64,000 nucleotides of DNA from JBCAXA01 sp038749025. Its GTDB lineage: Bacteria > Pseudomonadota > Gammaproteobacteria > Steroidobacterales > Woeseiaceae. Positions 35,790 through 43,990 of this stretch are shown one piece after another. The position numbers and the translations under genes were made by a program. The stretch lies in contig JBCDIL010000005.1 of NCBI GenBank assembly GCA_038749025.1, positions 62,001 to 126,000 on the forward strand, in the 5' to 3' direction. Every line of letters starts with the position of its first letter. Position 1 is the first letter of the stretch. The notes below the pieces were generated by a model. It saw nothing but the letters and a program-made list of their open reading frames with translations. It was not told where the DNA came from and did not search any database.

Positions 35790-36854
35790 GTGCAAAACGT
35801 CTTGATCGCTGGCGGTACGGGTTTTGTCGGCTTAAACGCGGCGCGCGCGTTTGCCGACAAAGGCGTGTCGGTTGTCGTAACGAGTCGTAAGCGTTTCGAC
35901 GAGGCGGGAGAAGCACTGGCTGCCGACAATGCGCTGATACGCGTCGAGTACGTTAATTTGCAAAGTAACGCGGAGGTTTTTGAGCTGTATACGCGTTACC
36001 GGTTTGATGGCCTCGTTATGCTCGCTCACGCGCATCAATATGCTCGCACAAGAGCGGCGAGTAACGCCCTGTATCCGATGCTGCTCAATTGCCTTGAAGG
36101 GGCCCGAATTTCCGGCGTTAAGCGACTTGTGCTAGCCAGTTCAAAGGCTATCTATGGCGGCATGAGCCCACCCTACAACGAAGATGCCACGTTTCCCATC
36201 CAGGTGACCTACCCCGGTGCGACCGATGAGGCGCGCAAGCTGCCGCGATTTCCTGAGTTTGAAACAACGGTAAAACGTACGACGGAGATGATCGCGTTGG
36301 ACTACGCGATTCCACTACCAGCATCGACCTCCGGACTATCCGGTTCTGGCGACAACCATTCGCTGGAAGTCGTGGCGTTGCGATATCCGATCCAATGGGG
36401 CCCCGGCTACACTGCGATGGGGAGCCCATTCAGTCTTATCGCCCATGCCGCCGCCGGAAAAATCGACAGCCTGGCCGATCGGACCGGCTACCTCGGACTG
36501 CCCATCGCAGAGTTTTGGAACCTGTTGTCCGGATCGGCCTCAAGCTACGTTAAAGACAGTGCCAGCGCGATTGTTACCGCAATGCTCGCGACCACGTTGC
36601 CCCATTCAATATACAACGTGTGTAGCGGCTTCAACGATGTCGCTCGCGATCAGCTCGAGGCCGTGTACCGCATCGTTCCCGGCGCGCGCGACAACATTGG
36701 TCTTGCGCCGGAGATGCTGGACGCCGGCGGTGCGCCTGACAACGGCTTCAATGCCAATCGATTCAAGTCAGACTTTGGCTGGCAGCCGGAGCATGCCAGT
36801 TTTGACGAGGCATTTGCCGACTACGTTGCTTGGCTGCAGGACAATCCTTACTGA
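35790..36854 (+). CDS. NAD(P)-dependent epimerase/dehydratase-like extended SDR
   Basis: A 354-aa extended short-chain dehydrogenase fold. The nucleotide-binding motif is LIAGGTGFVGLNAAR (residues 5-19). The catalytic-Ser region is LASSKAIYGG. The expected YxxxK is not seen: the equivalent helix reads FPEFETTVKRTTE, with Phe at the Tyr position before a Lys. The chemistry may therefore be altered or lost. GTG start 2 nt after the pirin stop. Last gene of the plus operon that begins at 25926, and convergent with a CMD/AhpD-like gene. Confidence 0.82.
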   Translation: MQNVLIAGGTGFVGLNAARAFADKGVSVVVTSRKRFDEAGEALAADNALIRVEYVNLQSNAEVFELYTRYRFDGLVMLAHAHQYARTRAASNALYPMLLNCLEGARISGVKRLVLASSKAIYGGMSPPYNEDATFPIQVTYPGATDEARKLPRFPEFETTVKRTTEMIALDYAIPLPASTSGLSGSGDNHSLEVVALRYPIQWGPGYTAMGSPFSLIAHAAAGKIDSLADRTGYLGLPIAEFWNLLSGSASSYVKDSASAIVTAMLATTLPHSIYNVCSGFNDVARDQLEAVYRIVPGARDNIGLAPEMLDAGGAPDNGFNANRFKSDFGWQPEHASFDEAFADYVAWLQDNPY

Positions 36855-36866
36855 ACGAAGACGCTG

Positions 36867-37553
36867 CTAGCTGCCGGCGGCGTGCTTACCCACCTCCCAC
36901 TCAAGCTTTTCGAGCTTCTGGCTGGCAAAATCGAGCGGTGATTTCTCAAGTGTTGTAGCGAACGTGTCGTTCCAGCGATTGAGAAACCCCATGTACGCGA
37001 TCGCGGCGACGATATCGATAATCTGGGCGACCGAAAAGTACTTGTGCAACTCGTCGAAGTGTTGCTGTGTTGTCTCGTTGGGTGTTTGACCCGCGGCGAA
37101 TGCCAGCGCGAGCGCCGCGCGCTCAGCCGGGCTGTAATGCGCACTCGTCTCGAAAAGCATGATGTCATCAACCTTCTCAGTGCTCGCCTTGTGATATTCA
37201 GCCAGCATGGCGCTATGTGCCTGACAGTAGCGGCAGCCCGCCGATAGACTGACAGCGGTAAAGACGAGCATTCGCAGTTCATCCGAGATGGGTTCCGGCT
37301 CCGGCTCACCGCGGTGCTTGAACGCATGCCGTACCCGCCCAAGTATTGCCAGCAACGGGTTCGTCTTAGCGCCCTTCGAACCGCGAAACACGGCCTCGGA
37401 CAACATGCCGAAGCCCGACATCAATTCGATGTTGTGCGACATGATCATCATGGAGTTGGGTACGAATCCGCCCATGACGGTCTCAATGGTTTGCCAGACC
37501 GGCTCGAACTCCGGTAGGTCCTCGCGCTTTCTTCCTTGCAATCGTTGAGTCAT
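36867..37553 (-). CDS. AhpD-like peroxidase-related CMD family protein (copy 3)
   Basis: A 228-aa protein of the CMD/AhpD fold with the redox CxxC motif in GCRYCQAHSAML (near residue 110) and the His two residues on. This is the thiol-peroxidase signature absent from the two other CMD proteins in the island. The N-terminal 60 residues include EFEPVWQTIETVMGGFVPNS. It is the last gene of a minus operon (Rieske oxygenase, TonB receptor, TPR protein, this gene), 3 nt after the TPR stop. Detoxification of peroxides or a decarboxylase role are both possible. Confidence 0.86.
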   Translation of the reverse strand: MTQRLQGRKREDLPEFEPVWQTIETVMGGFVPNSMMIMSHNIELMSGFGMLSEAVFRGSKGAKTNPLLAILGRVRHAFKHRGEPEPEPISDELRMLVFTAVSLSAGCRYCQAHSAMLAEYHKASTEKVDDIMLFETSAHYSPAERAALALAFAAGQTPNETTQQHFDELHKYFSVAQIIDIVAAIAYMGFLNRWNDTFATTLEKSPLDFASQKLEKLEWEVGKHAAGS

Positions 37554-37556
37554 CGC

Positions 37557-39023
37557 TTAGCGTCCTTCAGTGTCTAGTCGACGCAGGCCTTGTAACGTTC
37601 GGGCTCGTCCGACGGAATACAATTGTGTTATCTCGAAGTATTTGCGCGCGTTATCCAGGTCACCGAGTTCAAGGTACGTCTCGGCGAGCAACTCAGCCAT
37701 CGGTTGAACCGGTTTTATCGGACCCGCTTCGGACGGCCAACCAAGATCGATATCGGTAGCCTTATGAAGCACGGCTAGCGCGTGCTCGGTTTCACCCTCC
37801 GCCAAGGCGATCTGCGCCTCCAGCGCCATTTTTAGAATCGCCGCACCCATCGCGGTACGGGGTCCAGACGGCGGTAACAGCGGCTGGCCAATCTTGGCAA
37901 GGTACGTGCGAGCCGTCTCGATATCGCCTGACTTTAAAGCTACCAAACCGCGAATGTAGTGATCGGTGGCTACCGTGTACGCAGGCAGCTTCTGCAAATC
38001 GACCTGCTCGTCGAGCAAATCGCTGTCCCATTGCTGAGTATCAACGATGAAGCTCGCGCGGGACTCGATGTAGACCATTCTGGGCAAAGGATGGTGGCTA
38101 TGCGCGACCTGCCGAGCGATCTTGGCGATATACGCGCGCGCCATTGCGGTGTCGCCGAGCTGCTGAAAGCCATACGGAATCCAGTGCAACGAATGGAACG
38201 TCTCGTGCTGATACAGCGCATCCGGATCTGGCATCCGTGATACCGCCTCCTCGAACGAGTCGATGTTGCGCTCAAGACCCAGTTCCCATCGCCCGGTCGC
38301 ATAGTAAATATGAGCACCCATGTGCAATGCGTGCACGGCGGATGGCGCCACTTTGTAATAGTCGCGCGCCGCGCGCAGTCCTAACGGCGCGTGCACGGTA
38401 TCGTCGTAGCTGTGAATGTTGTAATGCAGAGCGCCGGGGTGCAGTGGGTTTCGGTCGAGAATCTCCTCGGTAATAGCGCCGGCCTGCATGTAGTAGTGGT
38501 ACTTACGGCCATTCGACTTGGCCAGTATCGACAACGCATAGAAGGCGGCCGCATCGAGATCATCAGGGTACTTGCTAGACAATACGGCCAGCGATTCCGA
38601 GTAAGCATTTAAACGAGCCTGACGCTCGCCGTCGGCAAACAGAACCTCGATACTCGCTAGATAATCTCGTTCGCGTTCCGTCTTGCCCAACGCGACCCGT
38701 GTTGCCGCATCGGGACCTAGTTGTGCAAGCACAGCACGCGCCGCGTCCAGATCGGTCGTCGGCCACAGCGGGTGCCACCAAGTGAGGGCCTCGCCCCACC
38801 ATGCCATCGTAAAACCGGGATCGACCTCGCGCGCCTTCTGGAAAGAAAAACGCGCGTCCGTATATTCAAAGTTGTGGAGTTGCAGTAGGCCCTGCAAGAA
38901 CACGGCCTGCGCTTCGTCAGCGCCACTCGCCTCGAAATCGGTGTATCCGTAACTCTCCTGAGCCTGCAACGAAAGCGACAGCACGCTAAGGCAAAATGCA
39001 GCACCGAGAGTGGAACATCTCAT
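37557..39023 (-). CDS. TPR-repeat exported protein
   Basis: A 488-aa protein with a signal peptide (MRCSTLGAAFCLSVLSLSLQAQ from the ATG at 39023). Tetratricopeptide-like helical repeats run through it (for example GLLQLHNFEYTDARFSFQKAREVDPGF, VKVALKSGDIETARTYLAKI and LAETYLELGDLDNARKYFEI). It carries conserved HxxxH-like stretches (PGALHYNIHSYDD, YQHETFHSLHWIPYG, HMGAHIYYATGRWELG), a pattern I associate with periplasmic TPR proteins of unknown role near TonB receptors. An upstream ATG at 39098 would add 25 residues with no signal character. It lies 68 nt after the receptor stop. Confidence 0.8.
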   Translation of the reverse strand: MRCSTLGAAFCLSVLSLSLQAQESYGYTDFEASGADEAQAVFLQGLLQLHNFEYTDARFSFQKAREVDPGFTMAWWGEALTWWHPLWPTTDLDAARAVLAQLGPDAATRVALGKTERERDYLASIEVLFADGERQARLNAYSESLAVLSSKYPDDLDAAAFYALSILAKSNGRKYHYYMQAGAITEEILDRNPLHPGALHYNIHSYDDTVHAPLGLRAARDYYKVAPSAVHALHMGAHIYYATGRWELGLERNIDSFEEAVSRMPDPDALYQHETFHSLHWIPYGFQQLGDTAMARAYIAKIARQVAHSHHPLPRMVYIESRASFIVDTQQWDSDLLDEQVDLQKLPAYTVATDHYIRGLVALKSGDIETARTYLAKIGQPLLPPSGPRTAMGAAILKMALEAQIALAEGETEHALAVLHKATDIDLGWPSEAGPIKPVQPMAELLAETYLELGDLDNARKYFEITQLYSVGRARTLQGLRRLDTEGR

Positions 39024-39091
39024 ACTACGAGTTCTGCACCGAGCGCGACGATCAGGGGTCGACCCGCTGGCCGACCCCTGCGCGCTCGCAA

Positions 39092-41608
39092 CTACCATCC
39101 ATACCGGAACTGCAATTCGTACACGCTACCGCGATTTGACGACGCAAAGAACGCACCGTTTTGGGCAGGAACACCCGCGGCGGTAATGATGAAGATCTCA
39201 TCCGTTATGTTTGTACCGAGTAACGCTAATTGCCAGCGTTCATCCTTGTCATTCAGCGCGACACGGAGATTGACGGTGGTGTAAGCATCCTGGACTAACA
39301 ACGGGTCCAGATCTTGAGTTAGGAAATAATCGTCCGAGTAGTTAATGTCGGCGCCTAACTGCACGTCAAAGCCACCAGACAATGGAATGTCGTAGGCGAG
39401 CATGATATTCGCCGCGGTCTCGGGCGCTTGCTCAACCGCTTGCCCGGATACATCTTGCACGCACAAGCTGCGCGGACTCGGGTTGGGCGGCGGCGCGAAC
39501 GGGCTGAGCGCCATCAATTGCGCGCTGGTGCAGGCGGCCGTATTAAAGTCTTTGTACTCGGTGTTACTGATTTGACCTGACAAGCCGAGTAACAACTGGT
39601 CGGTCGCCTGCCACATTACGTCGAATTCTAGGCCTTGCGCATCAACAGCCGCGGCGTTGCCAACGATAAATACCTGATTGACGAATTGCGTGGTTTGGAA
39701 ATTCTCATACTCCGATGAGTACAGTGCGAGATTGGCCGTCATCGCACCGTCAAACAGAATAGACTTGAGACCTATCTCGAACGCATCCACTTGTTCGTCT
39801 TCAAACTCAAGACTCGCCTGACGCCGCGCCTGTCCGTTAAAGCCACCGCCTTTGAAGCCTTCCGAAGCGCTGAAGTAGGTGGTTACCGTGTCCGTCAGAT
39901 CGTATTGCAGCACCAGCATCGGCGTGAAATCACTTTCCGTCCTGCGAAGTCCGGGACCACACGGCGCGCCGAGACCGGCCGCATCGTATTCCGGTTCCAC
40001 TTGGTCCGATAAGCAGTACGGTACAACCGTCCCATCAAAGTTATTCGCGTATTCGGCCGGCGTGGGATTCGGGTTACCCGGTATCGGGGTCACGCCGACA
40101 TCGCCGGCAGGCGTGCGCAGCGTTCCGTCTCGACTGGTGATGAATTGGTCCGAGGTTTTGGTCTCGTCGGTGTAACGCCCGCCGACGGTAACGCGGAAAC
40201 TCTCGGTGACATCCCAGGTCGCTTGCGCAAATACAGCCCAGGCATCGGCGTCCTGCTCGAACCCGGTTTCGCGGATCCCGAACGCACCCACGCCATTAAT
40301 GAAACCCTGGTAGTCCGGATTCGGCAGCGGCGGGACGCCCGGCGCAATGGGCCCGATGGTACCCGTTACGGCCGGAACAAAAACGAACGCAGGCGTATTG
40401 TTCGAGATTTCATTATCGAACTTGTAAAGCCCGGCAGTCCAACTAAAGCCGCCGTCGCCCTGCGATTGCAACCGTAACTCGTGGGTTATCTGTTCTGACT
40501 CGACATTAGCAGGGCCCACCAAGTAAGGGTTCCCCGAGAAGTCCGGATCAAACTGATTTTGGTCGACAAGGTCGATAAGGCCACCGACGTACGTCAGCCG
40601 CATCCCAGCGAAATCCCAGTCCGCCTGCAAGCGGATATTATCCGTTTCCGTGTCGAAGAAGGCGGCAAGGTCCGTGGATTGCGTGGTGTCGAGATTGAAC
40701 TCGACATTGGGATCAAACGCCGCGAAGTACTCGGCTGATGAAACCCCGAACAGCGGTATGAACCCGGGACCCCCATTACCTGGGTCGTACGGGTTGGCCG
40801 CTGGGTTAAAGCCGAAAAAGCCTGACGTCGGACTCGTGTCGAGCGGTAACAGCTGCTGCGACGTACCGTCAACGGTCTTCTCCATGTGCTCATATGTAAA
40901 AGCGAGCGTGAAGTTGTCGGTCACATCGCCCTCGAGCTTTAACCGAACGTTGTTGTTCTCGACGGCGCCGCCGTCAGGACCGCCGCCCGTATTCGTGAAG
41001 TACGCGTCTTGTTCGAAGTGTTCGACGGCGAGGCGGCCGCGAAATCTATCGGAGAGTGGCCCGGACACCGCGGCGGTGACACCGAGCAAGTTGTCGCTAC
41101 CGAAGCGAGTCTTTACCGACGCTTCAAATTCCTCCGTGGGACCGGCAGTGATCACGTTAATGAGACCCGCTGTTGCGTTTTTTCCGAATAACGTGCCCTG
41201 AGGACCGCGTAGCACTTCAATCCGCTCAATATCGAACAGACCCGTACGGAAAAACTCGCCGCGTGCGCTGTACACGCCATCGACAACGACACCGACAGAC
41301 TGCTCGAAACCGCGGTTAAAGCCAGACGTAATGCCGCGCATGCCAATCAGGTTGGCGGGACCCCCGTCGGCCACCTGTATCTTCAAGTTCGGTGTGCGCT
41401 CGCCGAGGGCCTGAAAACCGTTGATACCGTTATTCTCGAGTGTCTCGCCGGTAACCGCGGTAATCGAGATCGGTACATCTTGAATGGATTGCTCACGCTT
41501 CTGTGCTGTGACAACAATTTCTTCAAGTTGCGCATGCGCCGGCAGTGCCAGTGCCATGCTAATCGCTGCAACTCCGATAAGTTGTCCAGCGTTGTAGGCG
41601 TGTTTCAT
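39092..41608 (-). CDS. TonB-dependent receptor of the catabolic island
   Basis: Outer-membrane receptor, 838 aa. It has a signal peptide ending ALPAHAQ, a TonB-box-like EEIVVTAQKREQSIQDVP, and a plug with the markers LRGPQGTLFGKNATAGLINV. The barrel ends in Trp (LQFRYGW). GGGGGGACAG lies before the ATG. It is co-directional with the Rieske oxygenase 52 nt upstream, so its ligand is probably the substrate of that enzyme, a large aromatic or terpenoid compound. Long extracellular-loop insertions are seen in the middle of the barrel (around residues 260-310 and 460-560). Confidence 0.92.
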   Translation of the reverse strand: MKHAYNAGQLIGVAAISMALALPAHAQLEEIVVTAQKREQSIQDVPISITAVTGETLENNGINGFQALGERTPNLKIQVADGGPANLIGMRGITSGFNRGFEQSVGVVVDGVYSARGEFFRTGLFDIERIEVLRGPQGTLFGKNATAGLINVITAGPTEEFEASVKTRFGSDNLLGVTAAVSGPLSDRFRGRLAVEHFEQDAYFTNTGGGPDGGAVENNNVRLKLEGDVTDNFTLAFTYEHMEKTVDGTSQQLLPLDTSPTSGFFGFNPAANPYDPGNGGPGFIPLFGVSSAEYFAAFDPNVEFNLDTTQSTDLAAFFDTETDNIRLQADWDFAGMRLTYVGGLIDLVDQNQFDPDFSGNPYLVGPANVESEQITHELRLQSQGDGGFSWTAGLYKFDNEISNNTPAFVFVPAVTGTIGPIAPGVPPLPNPDYQGFINGVGAFGIRETGFEQDADAWAVFAQATWDVTESFRVTVGGRYTDETKTSDQFITSRDGTLRTPAGDVGVTPIPGNPNPTPAEYANNFDGTVVPYCLSDQVEPEYDAAGLGAPCGPGLRRTESDFTPMLVLQYDLTDTVTTYFSASEGFKGGGFNGQARRQASLEFEDEQVDAFEIGLKSILFDGAMTANLALYSSEYENFQTTQFVNQVFIVGNAAAVDAQGLEFDVMWQATDQLLLGLSGQISNTEYKDFNTAACTSAQLMALSPFAPPPNPSPRSLCVQDVSGQAVEQAPETAANIMLAYDIPLSGGFDVQLGADINYSDDYFLTQDLDPLLVQDAYTTVNLRVALNDKDERWQLALLGTNITDEIFIITAAGVPAQNGAFFASSNRGSVYELQFRYGW

Positions 41609-41660
41609 CTACCTGTCCCCCCTTAATGTGACCGGTTGGTGCCGAATTGCGAACGTCGCG

Positions 41661-42737
41661 TTATCGGCTTGCGTACTCTTCGTTGACCCAATTCAGCATG
41701 ACGCGCCGAAACAGCAGGCCGGCCTTATCACCGGCGATGATCATTTCCTTGTAATCAACGGTGTCGTCATCCAGAAGACGCTGCATGTGGTCACAAGCCC
41801 ACTTGTCCTCGTCGAAACCGTTGGATAAATGTGCTTTCAACCCGACGTGGTATTCGTCATTGTCGAGTGCGAAGTCGCTCGACATCGACCAGTAGTAATG
41901 GGTTGACGTTGCCGTCTCCGGCGTCATGTAGTGCACGATTCGTTGTCGGTAGACCTCGTCGCTATCAATGCCGGCGTCTCCTACGTAGACCGGTATGTCA
42001 CCGATAAAAACGCCTGGCGACACCGAGACGCCGCCATCCCAACGCTCGACCGCTTTGCCTTCAACCTTTGCTTGCAGATCCGGCGGCAGAGCGACGATGG
42101 CACGGTTAGGATCTCTATCGACGCGAGCGCACCAAACACCCTCTGGCCGCTGTTCTATCTGCGTTGGCAGGTCAAAGAAAAACTCGCCAATGCGGAAAGA
42201 GTCTTTGTGTAGGTAGGCAAAGTGCGTTAGATCGTTGAGGTTCTCGTGCATCAACAGGTAATTACCGTTGATACACAGCGCCTCATGAACCGTTCGGTAG
42301 TCGGGACTCTCCAGAAAGGAAACGTCCGGAAATTTGGTATCGTCTGGCTGATCGGGGTCACCCATCCAAATGAAAACGAAGGGTCCAACCTCGCGTAATG
42401 GGTACTTGTGTAGGCGCCTCTTTGATGCCTGGTCTTGGCACGGAATTCTGGCGATCGTGCCATCCGGCGCGTAGTGAATCCCGTGATACCGACAGACCAA
42501 GTTCTCGCCCTGAACGAAGCCTTCCGATAGCGGGAACGAGCGGTGCAAACAGCGATTCTGAAACGCGTTCAGTTCGCCGTTTTCGGTACGATAAAATGCG
42601 ATCGAGCGATCGAGCAGCGTCTTGGCTTGCGGTTTTTCGCCGAACTCTTCAACGAGTCCTGCGACGTACCAATGGTCATAGACCAAGGGGAGGCGGATGT
42701 AGTCCTTGACGCTTTTGATGTTGTCCGAGAAGTTCAT
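41661..42737 (-). CDS. Rieske [2Fe-2S] non-heme iron oxygenase, alpha subunit
   Basis: A 358-aa ring-hydroxylating or demethylating oxygenase. The Rieske cluster ligands are Cys63/His65 (NRCLHRS) and Cys82/His85 (VCRYHGIHY). The mononuclear iron site is NLNDLTHFAYLH with bridging Asp169 and His172/His177. Length and layout resemble vanillate O-demethylase VanA-type oxygenases. It needs a reductase, but no ferredoxin or flavin reductase gene lies in this window. It heads a minus operon and is divergent from an extradiol-like dioxygenase and a flavin monooxygenase, with an operator-like site in the 290-nt gap. Confidence 0.91.
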   Translation of the reverse strand: MNFSDNIKSVKDYIRLPLVYDHWYVAGLVEEFGEKPQAKTLLDRSIAFYRTENGELNAFQNRCLHRSFPLSEGFVQGENLVCRYHGIHYAPDGTIARIPCQDQASKRRLHKYPLREVGPFVFIWMGDPDQPDDTKFPDVSFLESPDYRTVHEALCINGNYLLMHENLNDLTHFAYLHKDSFRIGEFFFDLPTQIEQRPEGVWCARVDRDPNRAIVALPPDLQAKVEGKAVERWDGGVSVSPGVFIGDIPVYVGDAGIDSDEVYRQRIVHYMTPETATSTHYYWSMSSDFALDNDEYHVGLKAHLSNGFDEDKWACDHMQRLLDDDTVDYKEMIIAGDKAGLLFRRVMLNWVNEEYASR

Positions 42738-42940
42738 TCGTCGAGACCTCGCTGGCGAACGGCTACGAGTCGCCGCTTAAGCGGCAGACGGTGGACAGAA
42801 AAGTCGAGCCGTCGAGGCGATAGAAATCGCACTGCGGTTGAGATCAGTGATCGACGGCGTTGGGAATTAAGGTTGCGATTCGCAATGCTCATGCCGCGCT
42901 GGTCTACCCCCCCGGTATAGTTGGGCGCGTGCCCGAGAAA

Positions 42941-42974
42941 TTTGCATTGTTTTTGTATTGATGCAAAATATAGT
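42941..42974 (+). promoter_or_regulatory. Shared operator-like site 3 with -10 TATAGT
   Basis: TTTGTATTGATGCAAA (42952-42967) fits TTTGTWTNNAWGCRAA. It also forms a longer perfect inverted repeat, TTTGCAT (42941-42947) with ATGCAAA (42961-42967), spacer 13. TATAGT follows at 42969 with a TTGTTT -35 (42947) 16 nt upstream. The start of the dioxygenase gene is 54 nt further on. Repressor blocking of the promoter is the likely reading. Confidence 0.55.
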
Positions 42975-43027
42975 AATAGATGCGTGTACGTCAACATATT
43001 TCTCTTTATTAAATTGGATTCAATGGG

Positions 43028-43990
43028 ATGCCAATAGATTCCAATAGCACGCAGCCAAAGGCTGTGGACCTTGCTTACCTGCGCTTCGAGGCACCCGATT
43101 TGAGCCTCATGGAGACGTTTCTGTCGGACTTCGGGCTAGCCGTGACGGCGGCGAAGTCGCCGTCCGGTCAGGCGTTACTGTATGGGCGCGGCACCGATTG
43201 CGACCCCTTCCTGTACGAAGTTGGTGAGGCCGACGAGCCTCGATTCGTGGGTATGGGCTTCGTCATGAACAGTGCCGAGGAGCTGGCGGTTCTGGCCAAT
43301 ATGGAGGGTGCTTCAGGTATTGAGCCAGCCGAGACGCCGGGCGGCGGTGAACGTGTACGGTTCACAGATCCGCAGGGCTTCGAGGTCGATGCAATTGTGG
43401 GTTGGCAGGAAGTGGATAAAGGCACACCGCCACAACGCGTCCCGGTCAACTCGGGTGAGAACCGAGCTCGCACCGGTGTCCCAGTACGTCTGACACCGGG
43501 GCCCTCACACGTCAAACGTCTCGGTCATATCGTTGTGTTCGTCGAGAACTTTGTTACCAGCGAAGCTTGGTACAAACAACGATTTGGCTTGATAACGACC
43601 GATGAGATCTGGGCCGGCGAGAAAACAAATATCATGGGCGCCTTCTTGCGGTGTGACCGCGGCGATATTCCAACCGACCATCACACGGTTTTTCTGATCG
43701 AAAGCCCTGACAAAGCGGGCCAACTGCAACACGCGGCGTTTGAAGTGAACGACTGGGATGATGTGTTACTCGGCCACGACTTCCTTAAAGGTAAAGACTA
43801 CCGACCGAGCTGGGGCATCGGTAAGCACATCTTGGGCAGCCAAGTCTTCGACTACTGGTATGACCCCTACGGCCACGTTGTCGAACACTTTTCGGACGGC
43901 GACCTGTTTGATGCCAGCAAACCGAAGGAACTGCATTCGGTAGAAACACTGCGCGGCGTGCAATGGGGACAGACCATTCCCCATGCTTAA
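43028..43990 (+). CDS. VOC-superfamily extradiol dioxygenase-like protein (copy 2)
   Basis: A 320-aa two-domain protein, paralogous to the one at 21468. The metal triad is kept: His in KRLGHIVVFVEN, His in PTDHHTVFL, Glu in VVEHFSDGD. The shared stretch WGIGKHILGSQVFDYWYDP lies between. An N-terminal domain (about 12-125) is a VOC repeat. Meta-cleavage of a catechol is expected. It overlaps the flavin monooxygenase gene by 8 nt, so hydroxylation and cleavage are probably consecutive steps. It is shorter than copy 1 by 39 aa, lacking part of the inter-domain segment. Confidence 0.86.
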   Translation: MPIDSNSTQPKAVDLAYLRFEAPDLSLMETFLSDFGLAVTAAKSPSGQALLYGRGTDCDPFLYEVGEADEPRFVGMGFVMNSAEELAVLANMEGASGIEPAETPGGGERVRFTDPQGFEVDAIVGWQEVDKGTPPQRVPVNSGENRARTGVPVRLTPGPSHVKRLGHIVVFVENFVTSEAWYKQRFGLITTDEIWAGEKTNIMGAFLRCDRGDIPTDHHTVFLIESPDKAGQLQHAAFEVNDWDDVLLGHDFLKGKDYRPSWGIGKHILGSQVFDYWYDPYGHVVEHFSDGDLFDASKPKELHSVETLRGVQWGQTIPHA

